A program made the position numbers and the translations under genes. Positions 7,429-13,522 of a DNA stretch of 17,951 nucleotides are shown here, in pieces. The DNA is from an uncultured Tessaracoccus sp. (GTDB taxonomy: Bacteria > Actinomycetota > Actinomycetes > Propionibacteriales > Propionibacteriaceae). The stretch lies in contig NZ_CAMYFI010000047.1 in NCBI RefSeq assembly GCF_947255005.1, positions 1 through 17,951 on the forward strand, in the 5' to 3' direction. Within the stretch, counting starts at the first letter, position 1. Every line of letters begins with the position of its first letter. Below the pieces are notes generated by a model, which saw only the letters and a list, made by a program, of their open reading frames with translations, made no database searches and had not been told where the DNA came from.

Positions 7429-8656
7429 ATGACCGCTACCCATATTGTCGACCCTGCCGGGCTGCTTGGCGAACTGCTTGCCGAGGCGTCACCTGTTGCA
7501 GACTGTGATCAACGAGTTGCTGTCTGCGGATGCTGATGCGGTTGCAGGTGCCGAGTACGGCCGCCCAGATCCTGACCGACGGGCCCAGCGCAACGGCTAC
7601 CGCCACCGGCCTCTCGATACCCGTGTTGAGACCTTGGACATCGCGGTCCCGAAACTACGCCAGGGCACCTATTTCCCTGAGTGGCTGCTGGAGCGTCGCA
7701 AGCGCGCCGAGTCCGCATTGATCACTGTTGTTGCCGACTGCTATCTCGCTGGAGTCAGTACTCGTCGGATGGACAAGTTGGTCAAGACGTTGGGAATCGA
7801 CCGGCTGTCGAAGTCCCAGGTCTCTCGCATGGCCGCCGAGTTGGACGAGCACGTCGCCGAGTTTCGACACCGCCCACTAGGCGATGCTGGGCCGTTCACG
7901 TTCGTGACCGCCGACGCGTTGACGATGAAAGTTCGCGAGGGAGGTCGTGTGGTCAACGCGGTCGTCATGCTCGCGACCGGGGTCAACGCCGACGGGCATC
8001 GCGAAGTCTTAGGGATGCGGGTCGCCACGAGCGAGACCGGCCCGGCCTGGAACGAGTTTTTCGCCGATCCGGTCGCCCGAGGACTGTCCGGGGTCCGGCT
8101 GGTCACCTCCGACGCCCACCAAGGCATCGTGGAAGCGATCGCGGCGAACCTGCCCGGTGCCGTCTGGCAGCGTTGCCGCACTCACTACGCCGCGAACCTG
8201 ATGAGCATCACTCCCAAGAGCTTGTGGCCGGCGGTCAAGGCCATGCTCCACTCCGTCTATGACCAGCCTGACGCCGATGCTGTTCACGCCCAGTTCGACC
8301 GGCTACTGGACTACACCGCCGAGAAACTCCCCGACGTCGCAGACCACCTCGATGCCGCCCGCGCTGACATTCTCGCGTTCACCAGCTTCCCGACCGAGGT
8401 CTGGCAGCAGATCTGGTCGAACAACCCCACCGAACGGCTGAGCCGCGAGATCCGGCGCCGCACCGATGCGGTTGGGATCTTCCCAAACCGGGAAGCGATT
8501 GTCCGGCTCGTCGGCGCCGTCCTGGCCGAGCAAACCGATGAATGGGCAGAAGGCCGCCGCTACCTCGGCCTGGAAGTCCTCGCCAAGAGCCGCCTCAACC
8601 TGATCACCACACCCACAACCACGACCGATGCCGACATGCCCGCACTCGCAGGCTAA
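7429..8656 (+). pseudogene. IS256-family transposase, frameshifted near N-terminus
   Basis: This is a Mutator-type DDE transposase. The natural start is ATG 7429 (GAAAGG ribosome-binding site just upstream), reading MTATHIVDPAGLLGELLAEA. The frame is then lost near base 7490, and the homologous protein continues in another frame from LLQTVINELLSADADAVAG to the stop at 8656. The rest is well preserved: first catalytic Asp in VTADALT (codon 7913), second in TSDAHQG (codon 8111), and the glutamate region NNPTERLSREIRRRTDAVG. From memory of the family, a few codons between EASP and the LLQ segment are missing, which fits a 17-bp deletion. A TTG at 7445 could only start a short out-of-family N-terminus. 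Expected intact length is about 414 aa. It is probably inactive, unless slippage or an internal start rescues it. Confidence 0.75.
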
Positions 8657-8679
8657 AACCCCAAACGAGAGGAAAACGC

Positions 8680-8709
8680 CGTTACACCACTACAAGGGAC
8701 TTGACCCCC
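8680..8709 (-). repeat. Right inverted repeat of IS256 element
   Basis: Read inward on the complement it begins GGGGGTCAAGTCCCT and ends TAGTGGTGTAACG, matching the left repeat. Its outer 16 bp recur in front of the iron operon at 646-661 (15 of 16). Confidence 0.8.
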
Positions 8710-8926
8710 AACTTGCTAAAAGCTTTGTAGTTGACTAGGAGTGCAGATGGTCGTCGGCCCACCTGCAAGAACGAATAGCAAGCGGTATCGCCTACAGGTA
8801 GAGGTGCTACCCGCATCATTTGTCGAGACCCCGCGTCTATTCTTGCGCGCGAGATCCCGACTGGTTCACCCCCTCTACGGACGCCAGCCGGGTAGTGACG
8901 TGCCAGATACTCAGCGGTACAGCAGG
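8710..8926. other. Junction DNA between IS256 element and thioesterase; nothing recognised
   Basis: These 217 bp separate the + strand accessory block from the - strand genes. A + frame from ATG 8747 (AGGAG at 8737-8741) could encode 76 residues ending at 8977, but the product has no recognisable domain and overlaps the next gene. Opposite-strand frames also look random. I see no terminator, although the two gene blocks converge here. Confidence 0.5.
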
Positions 8927-9358
8927 CTAATCTCCAAACGTCCGCGGCAGCCGGAATTCCCAGTTCATAGCCGGTAATGACGCTATCCGATAGCGCCACT
9001 CCGCACTGGGGTCTTGTATCCATCGTGACCGGTTGTGCGACCCAGGCTTCACGAGGTGTCCTTTCGCGGTGAGCAGCCCAACGCCGGCCGGCCGCAGGTA
9101 GTTCACCTGGAGGTCGACCGTCGGCACGGGTGCGCCGATGGTGCCGATCAGAGAGAAATCGGCGGCGGTGTCGAGCAGTGCGCCCAAGATGCCACCGTGG
9201 ACGGAGCCCCGGTCGGTGTCGGAGAGCCACGAGTGCTTTGCCTCCGCCTCGATGATGATGTCGGTGGTGGTGAGCTCAGTGACGCGAAGGCCTAGCCACT
9301 GGTGGAAGGGTGCGGCCTCCAACCAGGCCTGCACCTCGTCGAGTGTAGGGAGCGACAT
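8927..9358 (-). CDS. PaaI-type acyl-CoA thioesterase with replaced C-terminus
   Basis: This is a hotdog-fold thioesterase that would hydrolyse an acyl-CoA thioester in the cytoplasm. The ATG at 9358 overlaps the stop of the upstream dehydrogenase by one base (TGATG) and has AAGGA at a normal distance. The family signature is clear: GSVHGGILGALLDTAADF holds the HGG motif and the active-site acidic residue, and VDLQVNYLRPA is the conserved mid-strand. After AKGHLVKPG (near base 9035) family resemblance ends. The expected last strands, usually a V-rich stretch plus a GTF-like end, are replaced by about 35 unrelated residues rich in Arg and Trp. Total length (143 aa) is normal only by chance. The change lies towards the IS256 side, so a rearrangement probably cut the gene. 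Activity is doubtful. Confidence 0.7.
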   Translation of the reverse strand: MSLPTLDEVQAWLEAAPFHQWLGLRVTELTTTDIIIEAEAKHSWLSDTDRGSVHGGILGALLDTAADFSLIGTIGAPVPTVDLQVNYLRPAGVGLLTAKGHLVKPGSHNRSRWIQDPSAEWRYRIASLPAMNWEFRLPRTFGD

Positions 9359-10374
9359 CAGGCATCCTTCCATGGAGCGATCACGATCTTGCCCAGGAAG
9401 TCGCGATGTTCGAGTCGCCCGAGCGCGTCGATGGCGCCGTCGAGGCCGACGACCGAGTCGATGACCGGCGAGAACGATCCCTCCTGGACGTAACCCAGCA
9501 GCGCGTGGAAGTCGTCCTTCGTGAAGCCGTTCGAGCCGATGATGCGCAGCTCGAAGCTCCACACGTAACGCAGATCTTCCGGCGGGTTGTACCCAGCGGT
9601 GGCGCCACAGACGAGGATCGCACCGCCGCGCTTGGTGGAGCGCAGCGTCGGCGCCCAGGTGTCGCCTCCGGTGTTGTTGACGATCACGTCGAACCCACCG
9701 TCGTAGCTTGTCCGCGAGGGTTTGCCGAGGTGTTCCTTCGTCCAGGCGTAGAAGTCTTGCGTGCGGTAGTTGATGAACTCGTCCGCACCGAGCTCCAGCA
9801 GGCGTTCCCCCTTCTCGTCGCTCCCTGCGGCAGCCACCACGGTGGCGCCCAGCCGCTTGGCCAGCAGTACCGACGCAGTGCCCACACCGCCCGACGCACC
9901 GAGCACGAGCACCTTGTGCCCCGGCTGCACGGCCCTGGTTCCGACGATCATTCGGTGGGCGGTGCCATACGCGACAGGCAGGGCCGCCGCCTGCTCGAAG
10001 CTCACCTCGTTAGGCAGCGCCAGCAACTGTCCGGCCTCCACGAGCGCATACTCGGCCAGGCCACCGTCGAGCAGCTCGCCCATGAGGTGTCCGCGCTCGG
10101 TGAGGGGGTCGACGAGCACGCGGTCGCCGATGTTCCAACCTTCGACGCCCTCGCCGATCTCCGCGATCTCGCCGGCGATGTCGAGCCCGGGTACGACGGG
10201 TAGCGGCACGGTGATGCCGGGCATGCCGCGCAGGGTGAAGATGTCGTGGTAGTTCAACGAACTCGCTCGCACCTTCACCACCACATGCCCTGGCGTTGCG
10301 GTGGGCGTGGGATGGTCGTCGACTAGTCGGAGGTCGTCGACGGTGCCGTGCTTGGGAATGATGACTGCTCGCAT
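9358..10374 (-). CDS. Zinc-independent alcohol dehydrogenase / quinone oxidoreductase family (MDR)
   Basis: This 338-aa protein is a medium-chain dehydrogenase/reductase that reduces a quinone or an activated double bond or carbonyl with NAD(P)H. The N-terminal GroES-like domain (1-130) has NYHDIFTLRG and GLDIAGEIAEIGEGVEGWNI. The nucleotide-binding fold has GASGGVG (159-165), followed by LLAKRLGATVVAAAGSDEKG. The usual zinc-binding cysteines are absent (the only cysteine is in ILVCGATAG), so it belongs to the zinc-free branch (quinone oxidoreductase, crotonyl-CoA reductase-like). ATG 10374 is chosen because AAGGAG lies 4 nt upstream; an in-frame extension to 10401 would run into the preceding gene. 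It lies 11 bp after the VOC gene and overlaps the thioesterase by one base, so the three are one operon. The substrate cannot be named; the thioesterase hints at an acyl-CoA. Confidence 0.88.
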   Translation of the reverse strand: MRAVIIPKHGTVDDLRLVDDHPTPTATPGHVVVKVRASSLNYHDIFTLRGMPGITVPLPVVPGLDIAGEIAEIGEGVEGWNIGDRVLVDPLTERGHLMGELLDGGLAEYALVEAGQLLALPNEVSFEQAAALPVAYGTAHRMIVGTRAVQPGHKVLVLGASGGVGTASVLLAKRLGATVVAAAGSDEKGERLLELGADEFINYRTQDFYAWTKEHLGKPSRTSYDGGFDVIVNNTGGDTWAPTLRSTKRGGAILVCGATAGYNPPEDLRYVWSFELRIIGSNGFTKDDFHALLGYVQEGSFSPVIDSVVGLDGAIDALGRLEHRDFLGKIVIAPWKDA

Positions 10375-10385
10375 GATGCTCCTTG

Positions 10386-11009
10386 TCAACGAAGGGTCCA
10401 CTGGCCCGACGGGCCATGTACTGTCACGGTGAGTGCCGGCTCCGGGCCTTCCTCGACGGGAACGTCGACGTCGAGGGCGGCGTAGAGTTCCTGCACTCGG
10501 GCGGGCTCGGGATGGGTCACGTGAAAGTCGTCGAGGGTGACGCGTGCGTCGACGGTGTGCTCCGGTGAGGGTGTGGCTCCCCAGTCGATGACGAATGGCT
10601 GCGCACCCGAATGGTCGGACGCGAGCGGCGGTGTGAGCCGCCAGCGCAGGAGCGTGCCCGACGGGTCACGTCGCTGCCCTGCTCCGAGCACCCCGAGGTC
10701 GAAGCCCAACTCGTATGCTGCGCCGAGCTTGGCTTCTGGTGCGTCTGGGTGCACTGCGAACGTGGCCACGGTGGGCGCATCGACGAGGTGCAGGTCGAAT
10801 ACTCGAGGGCCGGAACGAGGCTCGTCAATGCCGATGATCTCGAGGTAACCACCGCCGGTGAATGCGACGAGGTAGTTGCGGGTGCCCTGGTCTGGGTGCA
10901 CTCCCCCGAGCACTGGGGAGACGCCGGTGGCGTCGGTAAACGCCTGCACCGTGGCGTCCAGGTCGGGTGTCGCTACGACGATGTGGTCCAGGTTTCGTAG
11001 ATGTTGCAT
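10386..11009 (-). CDS. Glyoxalase-like VOC superfamily protein
   Basis: This is a 207-aa protein of the vicinal-oxygen-chelate superfamily (glyoxalase-like domain). The N-terminal start LDHIVVATPDLDATVQAF is typical, with His9 as the first probable metal ligand. GGGYLEIIGIDEP gives the matching acidic ligand of the first half, and a second, more divergent half spans about residues 125-205. ATG 11009 has AAGGA 7 nt upstream and fits the family's N-terminus; an in-frame extension to 11051 does not. It is the first full gene of a three-gene operon with the dehydrogenase and thioesterase. The small Cys-rich ORF 110 nt upstream may control it. Family is fairly sure; reaction and substrate are unknown, as in most members. 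Confidence 0.82.
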   Translation of the reverse strand: MQHLRNLDHIVVATPDLDATVQAFTDATGVSPVLGGVHPDQGTRNYLVAFTGGGYLEIIGIDEPRSGPRVFDLHLVDAPTVATFAVHPDAPEAKLGAAYELGFDLGVLGAGQRRDPSGTLLRWRLTPPLASDHSGAQPFVIDWGATPSPEHTVDARVTLDDFHVTHPEPARVQELYAALDVDVPVEEGPEPALTVTVHGPSGQWTLR

Positions 11010-11016
11010 GGTGATT

Positions 11017-11030
11017 CCTTGCGCACAAGG
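11017..11030 (-). promoter_or_regulatory. Hairpin covering the ribosome-binding site of the VOC gene
   Basis: On the - strand CCTTGTGCGCAAGG forms a 5-bp stem with a 4-nt loop. Its 3' arm contains the AAGG ribosome-binding site of the gene starting at 11009. Together with the stem at 11046-11060 and the leader ORF at 11120-11200 it could form an attenuation or translation switch. Short stems of this size also occur by chance. Confidence 0.4.
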
Positions 11031-11045
11031 GCACGCCAACCAGCG

Positions 11046-11060
11046 CCTCAATGCATGAGG
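11046..11060 (-). promoter_or_regulatory. Stem-loop in the VOC operon leader
   Basis: On the - strand CCTCATGCATTGAGG folds as a perfect 5-bp stem with a 5-nt loop. Flanking GCCA and TGGC can extend it after an internal loop. There is no U-run, so it is not an obvious terminator. It lies between the leader ORF and the ribosome-binding-site hairpin. Confidence 0.35.
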
Positions 11061-11119
11061 GTATGGCTGTGCCCGGAATTAGCTGTTGGGATTCCCTACG
11101 CGGGGGGTGAATGCTTCGC

Positions 11120-11200
11120 TCAGGCTGCCATCAAACAGCAACACATCATGCGCCCGGCCTTGGTGGCGGCGGACATGATGCACATCGTGCTGTGAGCCAT
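11120..11200 (-). CDS. Small ORF with Cys-Cys-Cys run, candidate regulatory leader peptide
   Basis: A 26-codon ORF starts at ATG 11200, with an AAGGA ribosome-binding site (complement of 11209-11213) at good distance, and stops with TGA at 11120. The peptide starts MAHSTMCIMS and ends GRMMCCCLMAA; the three consecutive Cys codons are TGT-TGC-TGT, and a fourth Cys is residue 7. Short poly-cysteine ORFs are known in mycobacteria as cysteine-responsive attenuators, where ribosome stalling on the Cys run controls the following genes. Here the next gene is the VOC protein 110 nt downstream, with two possible hairpins between. It could equally be a chance ORF; a conserved copy in relatives would decide. 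Confidence 0.5.
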   Translation of the reverse strand: MAHSTMCIMSAATKAGRMMCCCLMAA

Positions 11201-11326
11201 GAGCGGTTTCCTTGCGACTTGGCGGTTGCCTTCGTGTGACAGAACTCTACGGGCTTTCAGAATATTCCCAGTGCCAGGGAGTTATTTTTGAGACGGGTCG
11301 CGCGAAGCGGCAGCATCGGCGGTGGG

Positions 11327-12226
11327 TTACCGCAAAATCTCGCGAGCGTGCTCGACGTCTTCGTGCATTTGCGCGATGAGCGCGTCAACGCCGTCGAAGC
11401 GTTGCTGTCCTCGCAGGCGCTCGATGAAGGTCACCGCAATCTCCACGCCGTAGAGGTTCAGGTCGGTGCGATCCAGCACATACGACTCGACGCGGTGTTC
11501 GGTGCCGTCAAACGTCGGGTTGGATCCGACGGAGATCGCCGCCGGCAGCGGCTCACACCCAGGAATGTCGACGCGCGTCAGCCATCCCGCGTACACGCCA
11601 TCGGCAGGGACGGCCATCTCGTCGGGGACGACGAGGTTTGCTGTTGGGAATCCCAGGTCGCGGCCCCGGCGATCTCCCACGACGACGAGCCCACGGTACT
11701 CGAACGGCGACCCCAGATGCGCCGCCGCGGCGCGCACATCGCCGTCGTACAGGTTGCCACGGATGAGGGTGGATGAAATGGTCTGGTCGCCGTCGGTAGT
11801 GAGCGGCACGGCCGTTACTTCGAAGCGCCCGCGTGCGAGTTCGCGCAACGTGTCGACGTCGCCTGCCGCTTTGGCGCCGAACCGGAAATTGCTGCCGACG
11901 ACGATCCGGGAGGGTTTGAGGGAGACGAGGAAATCCTCGACGAATTCCTCTGGCGACATGGAGGCCACGGCTTGGTTGAAGCGCACGACGCGCACCTCGT
12001 TGGCGCCGAACGTGCGCAGTTTCGCGATGCGCTCGCGCAGGTCCATGAGCAGCTTAGGTGCCTTGTCAGGGCGAAGTACCCCAACGGGATGAGGCCAAAA
12101 GGTGAGGACGATCAGTCGGCCGACGTCACCCTGGCACGCTTCCTGCAGCACGCGCTGATGACCGAGGTGTACCCCGTCGAAGTTGCCGATCGCCAAAACA
12201 CTCACGTCGGTCACCTTATTGCACAT
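11327..12226 (-). CDS. ribF: Bifunctional riboflavin kinase / FAD synthetase
   Basis: This 299-aa cytoplasmic enzyme phosphorylates riboflavin to FMN and adenylates FMN to FAD. The N-terminal FAD synthetase domain has the nucleotidyl-transfer motif GNFDGVHLGHQ (14-24) and ISSTLIRG (150-157). The C-terminal riboflavin kinase domain has GDRRGRDLGFPTANL (184-198), SVGSNPTF (232-239) and the probable catalytic Glu247 in VESYVLD. The start is uncertain: ATG 12226 overlaps the truB stop by 11 nt, and GTG 12214, just past that stop, is an alternative. Both leave the N-terminus somewhat shorter than usual. Neither has a strong ribosome-binding site, so coupling to truB is likely. It is the last gene of the nusA-infB cluster; rpsO, which often follows in other bacteria, is absent here. 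Confidence 0.95.
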   Translation of the reverse strand: MCNKVTDVSVLAIGNFDGVHLGHQRVLQEACQGDVGRLIVLTFWPHPVGVLRPDKAPKLLMDLRERIAKLRTFGANEVRVVRFNQAVASMSPEEFVEDFLVSLKPSRIVVGSNFRFGAKAAGDVDTLRELARGRFEVTAVPLTTDGDQTISSTLIRGNLYDGDVRAAAAHLGSPFEYRGLVVVGDRRGRDLGFPTANLVVPDEMAVPADGVYAGWLTRVDIPGCEPLPAAISVGSNPTFDGTEHRVESYVLDRTDLNLYGVEIAVTFIERLRGQQRFDGVDALIAQMHEDVEHAREILR

Positions 12227-13106
12227 CGTCGTCAGGGCCTACCAACACCGTTACGGGAACGGCCCGGCCATCCTTCGGGCCGTACAGCGCCAGCAATTTC
12301 CCACCGGGCGACAGCAGCCCGACGGTTTCCCCCGGCAGCTCGATATCCAGCGCCCGACCGAACCGGACGTCGCGTGCCTGCGTATCGTTCAGCTGCACGA
12401 CGGGGAAACTCCGCCTCGCAGCTTCGGCCATCGGCATGAGCGCCGGCGGTTCATCACCAAGGACGACGGCGTCGTCGATGGGATACTTTCCGACGCGGGT
12501 ACGGCGCAGCGCGGTGAGGTGACCGCCCACGCCGAGGGCTTCGCCGAGATCACGGGCGATCGCTCGAATGTAGGTGCCGCTGGAGCATTCCACGTCGATG
12601 TCGACGTCGAGACGTTGGCCGTCGACGCGCACGTCGCCCAGGTCGAGGCGCTCGATCGTGACGGGGCGCGCAGCGAGGCGCACATCCTTGCCCTCGCGCG
12701 CGAGGGCATAAGCGCGCTGGCCATTGACTTTGATGGCAGACACCGTGCTCGGGGTCTGCATAATCTCGCCCCGGAACTGCGCCAGCGCCTGCTCGAGCTG
12801 TTCCCTGGTGAGCGCAGACGCATCGGCGACGGGTACGACGGTGCCATCGGCGTCGTCGGTATCCGAACGCTCGCCGAGCCGGACCGTGGCGCTGTAACGC
12901 TTGTCGTTGAGGGCGAGATGGCCGAGCAGCCTGGTTGCCCTCCCCACGCCGAGGATGAGCACCCCCGTCGCCATCGGATCGAGCGTGCCAGCATGCCCGA
13001 TTTTCTTCGTGCCCAGCACGCGCCTGAGCCGGCCTACGATCTGATGAGACGTGGCCCCCGACGGCTTGTCGAGGACCACGATCCCATCGAGAGTGGTACC
13101 TGTCAC
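12216..13106 (-). CDS. truB: tRNA pseudouridine-55 synthase
   Basis: TruB converts uridine 55 in the T-loop of tRNAs to pseudouridine and also acts as a tRNA-folding helper. The 296-aa protein has the start block DGIVVLDKPSGATSHQIV and the catalytic motif GHAGTLDPMATGVL with Asp43. KRYSATVRLGERSDTDDADG and SSGTYIRAIARDLGEALG are further family blocks. The last ~80 residues, from PIDDAVVLGDEP on, match the actinobacterial C-terminal domain. The GTG at 13106 overlaps the rbfA stop by four bases (GTGA). The GAGGAG next to it is too close to serve as a normal ribosome-binding site, so translation is probably coupled. Confidence 0.96.
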   Translation of the reverse strand: MTGTTLDGIVVLDKPSGATSHQIVGRLRRVLGTKKIGHAGTLDPMATGVLILGVGRATRLLGHLALNDKRYSATVRLGERSDTDDADGTVVPVADASALTREQLEQALAQFRGEIMQTPSTVSAIKVNGQRAYALAREGKDVRLAARPVTIERLDLGDVRVDGQRLDVDIDVECSSGTYIRAIARDLGEALGVGGHLTALRRTRVGKYPIDDAVVLGDEPPALMPMAEAARRSFPVVQLNDTQARDVRFGRALDIELPGETVGLLSPGGKLLALYGPKDGRAVPVTVLVGPDDDVQ

Positions 13107-13522
13107 TCCTCGGGCTTCTTGTACGGGTCGGCTTCGCCGGCGAAGGATTTGCCTTCCCGTGCCGCCGCAGCGGCCGCGTCGCTGGCCTGAGCACGAGCGA
13201 GGAGGTCCTCGATGTGGCGTGCCTCGTCCTCCGTCGCGTCGAGCACGAACGTGAGGGTCGGCGTGTGCCGCATCGCGAGCTGCTGGCCAACCGCCGTGCG
13301 CAGCATACCTTTCGCTGATTCCAGCGCGGCCGCACTGCCTGCGCGGGCAGTGTCGTCGCCGAGCACGGTGTAGAACACCGTCGCTTCACGGTTATCGCCG
13401 CTCAGCCGTACCTCAGTGATGGTGATGAAACCCTTGCGGGGATCCTTCACCTTGCGGTCCAGCGTCTGCGCGATGATCGTCTGGATCTGGTCAGCCAGCT
13501 TGGCATTGCGGGGGCTGGGCAT
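13103..13522 (-). CDS. rbfA: 30S ribosome-binding factor A
   Basis: RbfA is a KH-fold protein that binds the 30S subunit and helps mature the 5' end of 16S rRNA. The family blocks are present: LADQIQTIIAQTL, KDPRKGFITITEVRLSGD, REATVFYTVLG and the C-terminal RHTPTLTFVLDATEDEARHIEDLL. About 139 aa, with an Ala-rich and charged tail (about 115-139) beyond the usual fold, as in other actinobacteria. ATG 13522 is chosen because it overlaps the infB stop as TGATG and has AGGAG 8 nt upstream; GTG 13525 one codon earlier is equally possible. It is tightly coupled to infB and truB. Confidence 0.95.
   Translation of the reverse strand: MPSPRNAKLADQIQTIIAQTLDRKVKDPRKGFITITEVRLSGDNREATVFYTVLGDDTARAGSAAALESAKGMLRTAVGQQLAMRHTPTLTFVLDATEDEARHIEDLLARAQASDAAAAAAREGKSFAGEADPYKKPEE

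Larger units (their letters stand above)
7316..8709 (+). mobile_element. IS256-family insertion sequence, about 1.39 kb
   Basis: One IS256-type transposase gene is bracketed by imperfect inverted repeats at 7316-7345 and 8680-8709 (24 of 30 positions pair). Length and layout fit the family (about 1.3-1.5 kb, one gene). I found no matching 8- or 9-bp target duplication: the bases just outside are ATCACCAA on the left and AACTTGCT on the right. The element may therefore be old, rearranged, or have slightly different true ends. Its transposase frame is broken, so it probably cannot move without help. Confidence 0.85.
11010..11326. other. 317-bp region between ribF and the VOC operon
   Basis: No full-size gene is present. 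It holds the Cys-rich small ORF (11120-11200) and two small stems (11017-11030, 11046-11060). TCCCAGTGCCAGGGA at about 11267-11281, followed by GTTATTTTTG, could be a weak + strand hairpin with a T-rich tail, but no + strand gene would use it. A promoter for the VOC operon should lie between 11200 and 11326; I could not pick convincing hexamers. The absence of a strong terminator after ribF leaves read-through possible. Confidence 0.5.

Noticed and set aside
7308..8717. Target-site duplication around the IS256 element
   Set aside because: The 8-9 bp outside the two inverted repeats do not match, even after shifting the ends by a few bases.
8747..8977. 76-codon + strand ORF with AGGAG upstream
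   Set aside because: The product has no recognisable feature, overlaps the thioesterase end and lies in junction DNA; the ribosome-binding site alone is not enough.
8682..9230. 182-codon - strand frame across the IS256 end and the thioesterase
   Set aside because: It runs in another frame over the conserved thioesterase core and into the IS repeat, and its Arg-rich translation is typical of a shadow. It may still contain a fragment of lost DNA between 8710 and 9040, but I cannot identify one.
9406..10252. + strand frames of 160-265 codons opposite the dehydrogenase
   Set aside because: They mirror a clear MDR coding sequence and show no domain of their own.
11267..11290. TCCCAGTGCCAGGGA plus T-rich tail as a + strand terminator
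   Set aside because: The stem is only 4-5 bp and there is no + strand gene upstream that would need it; on the - strand, where ribF ends, no U-run follows.
12183..13190. 335-codon + strand frame opposite truB
   Set aside because: It is an antisense shadow of truB, which has all its catalytic motifs on the other strand.
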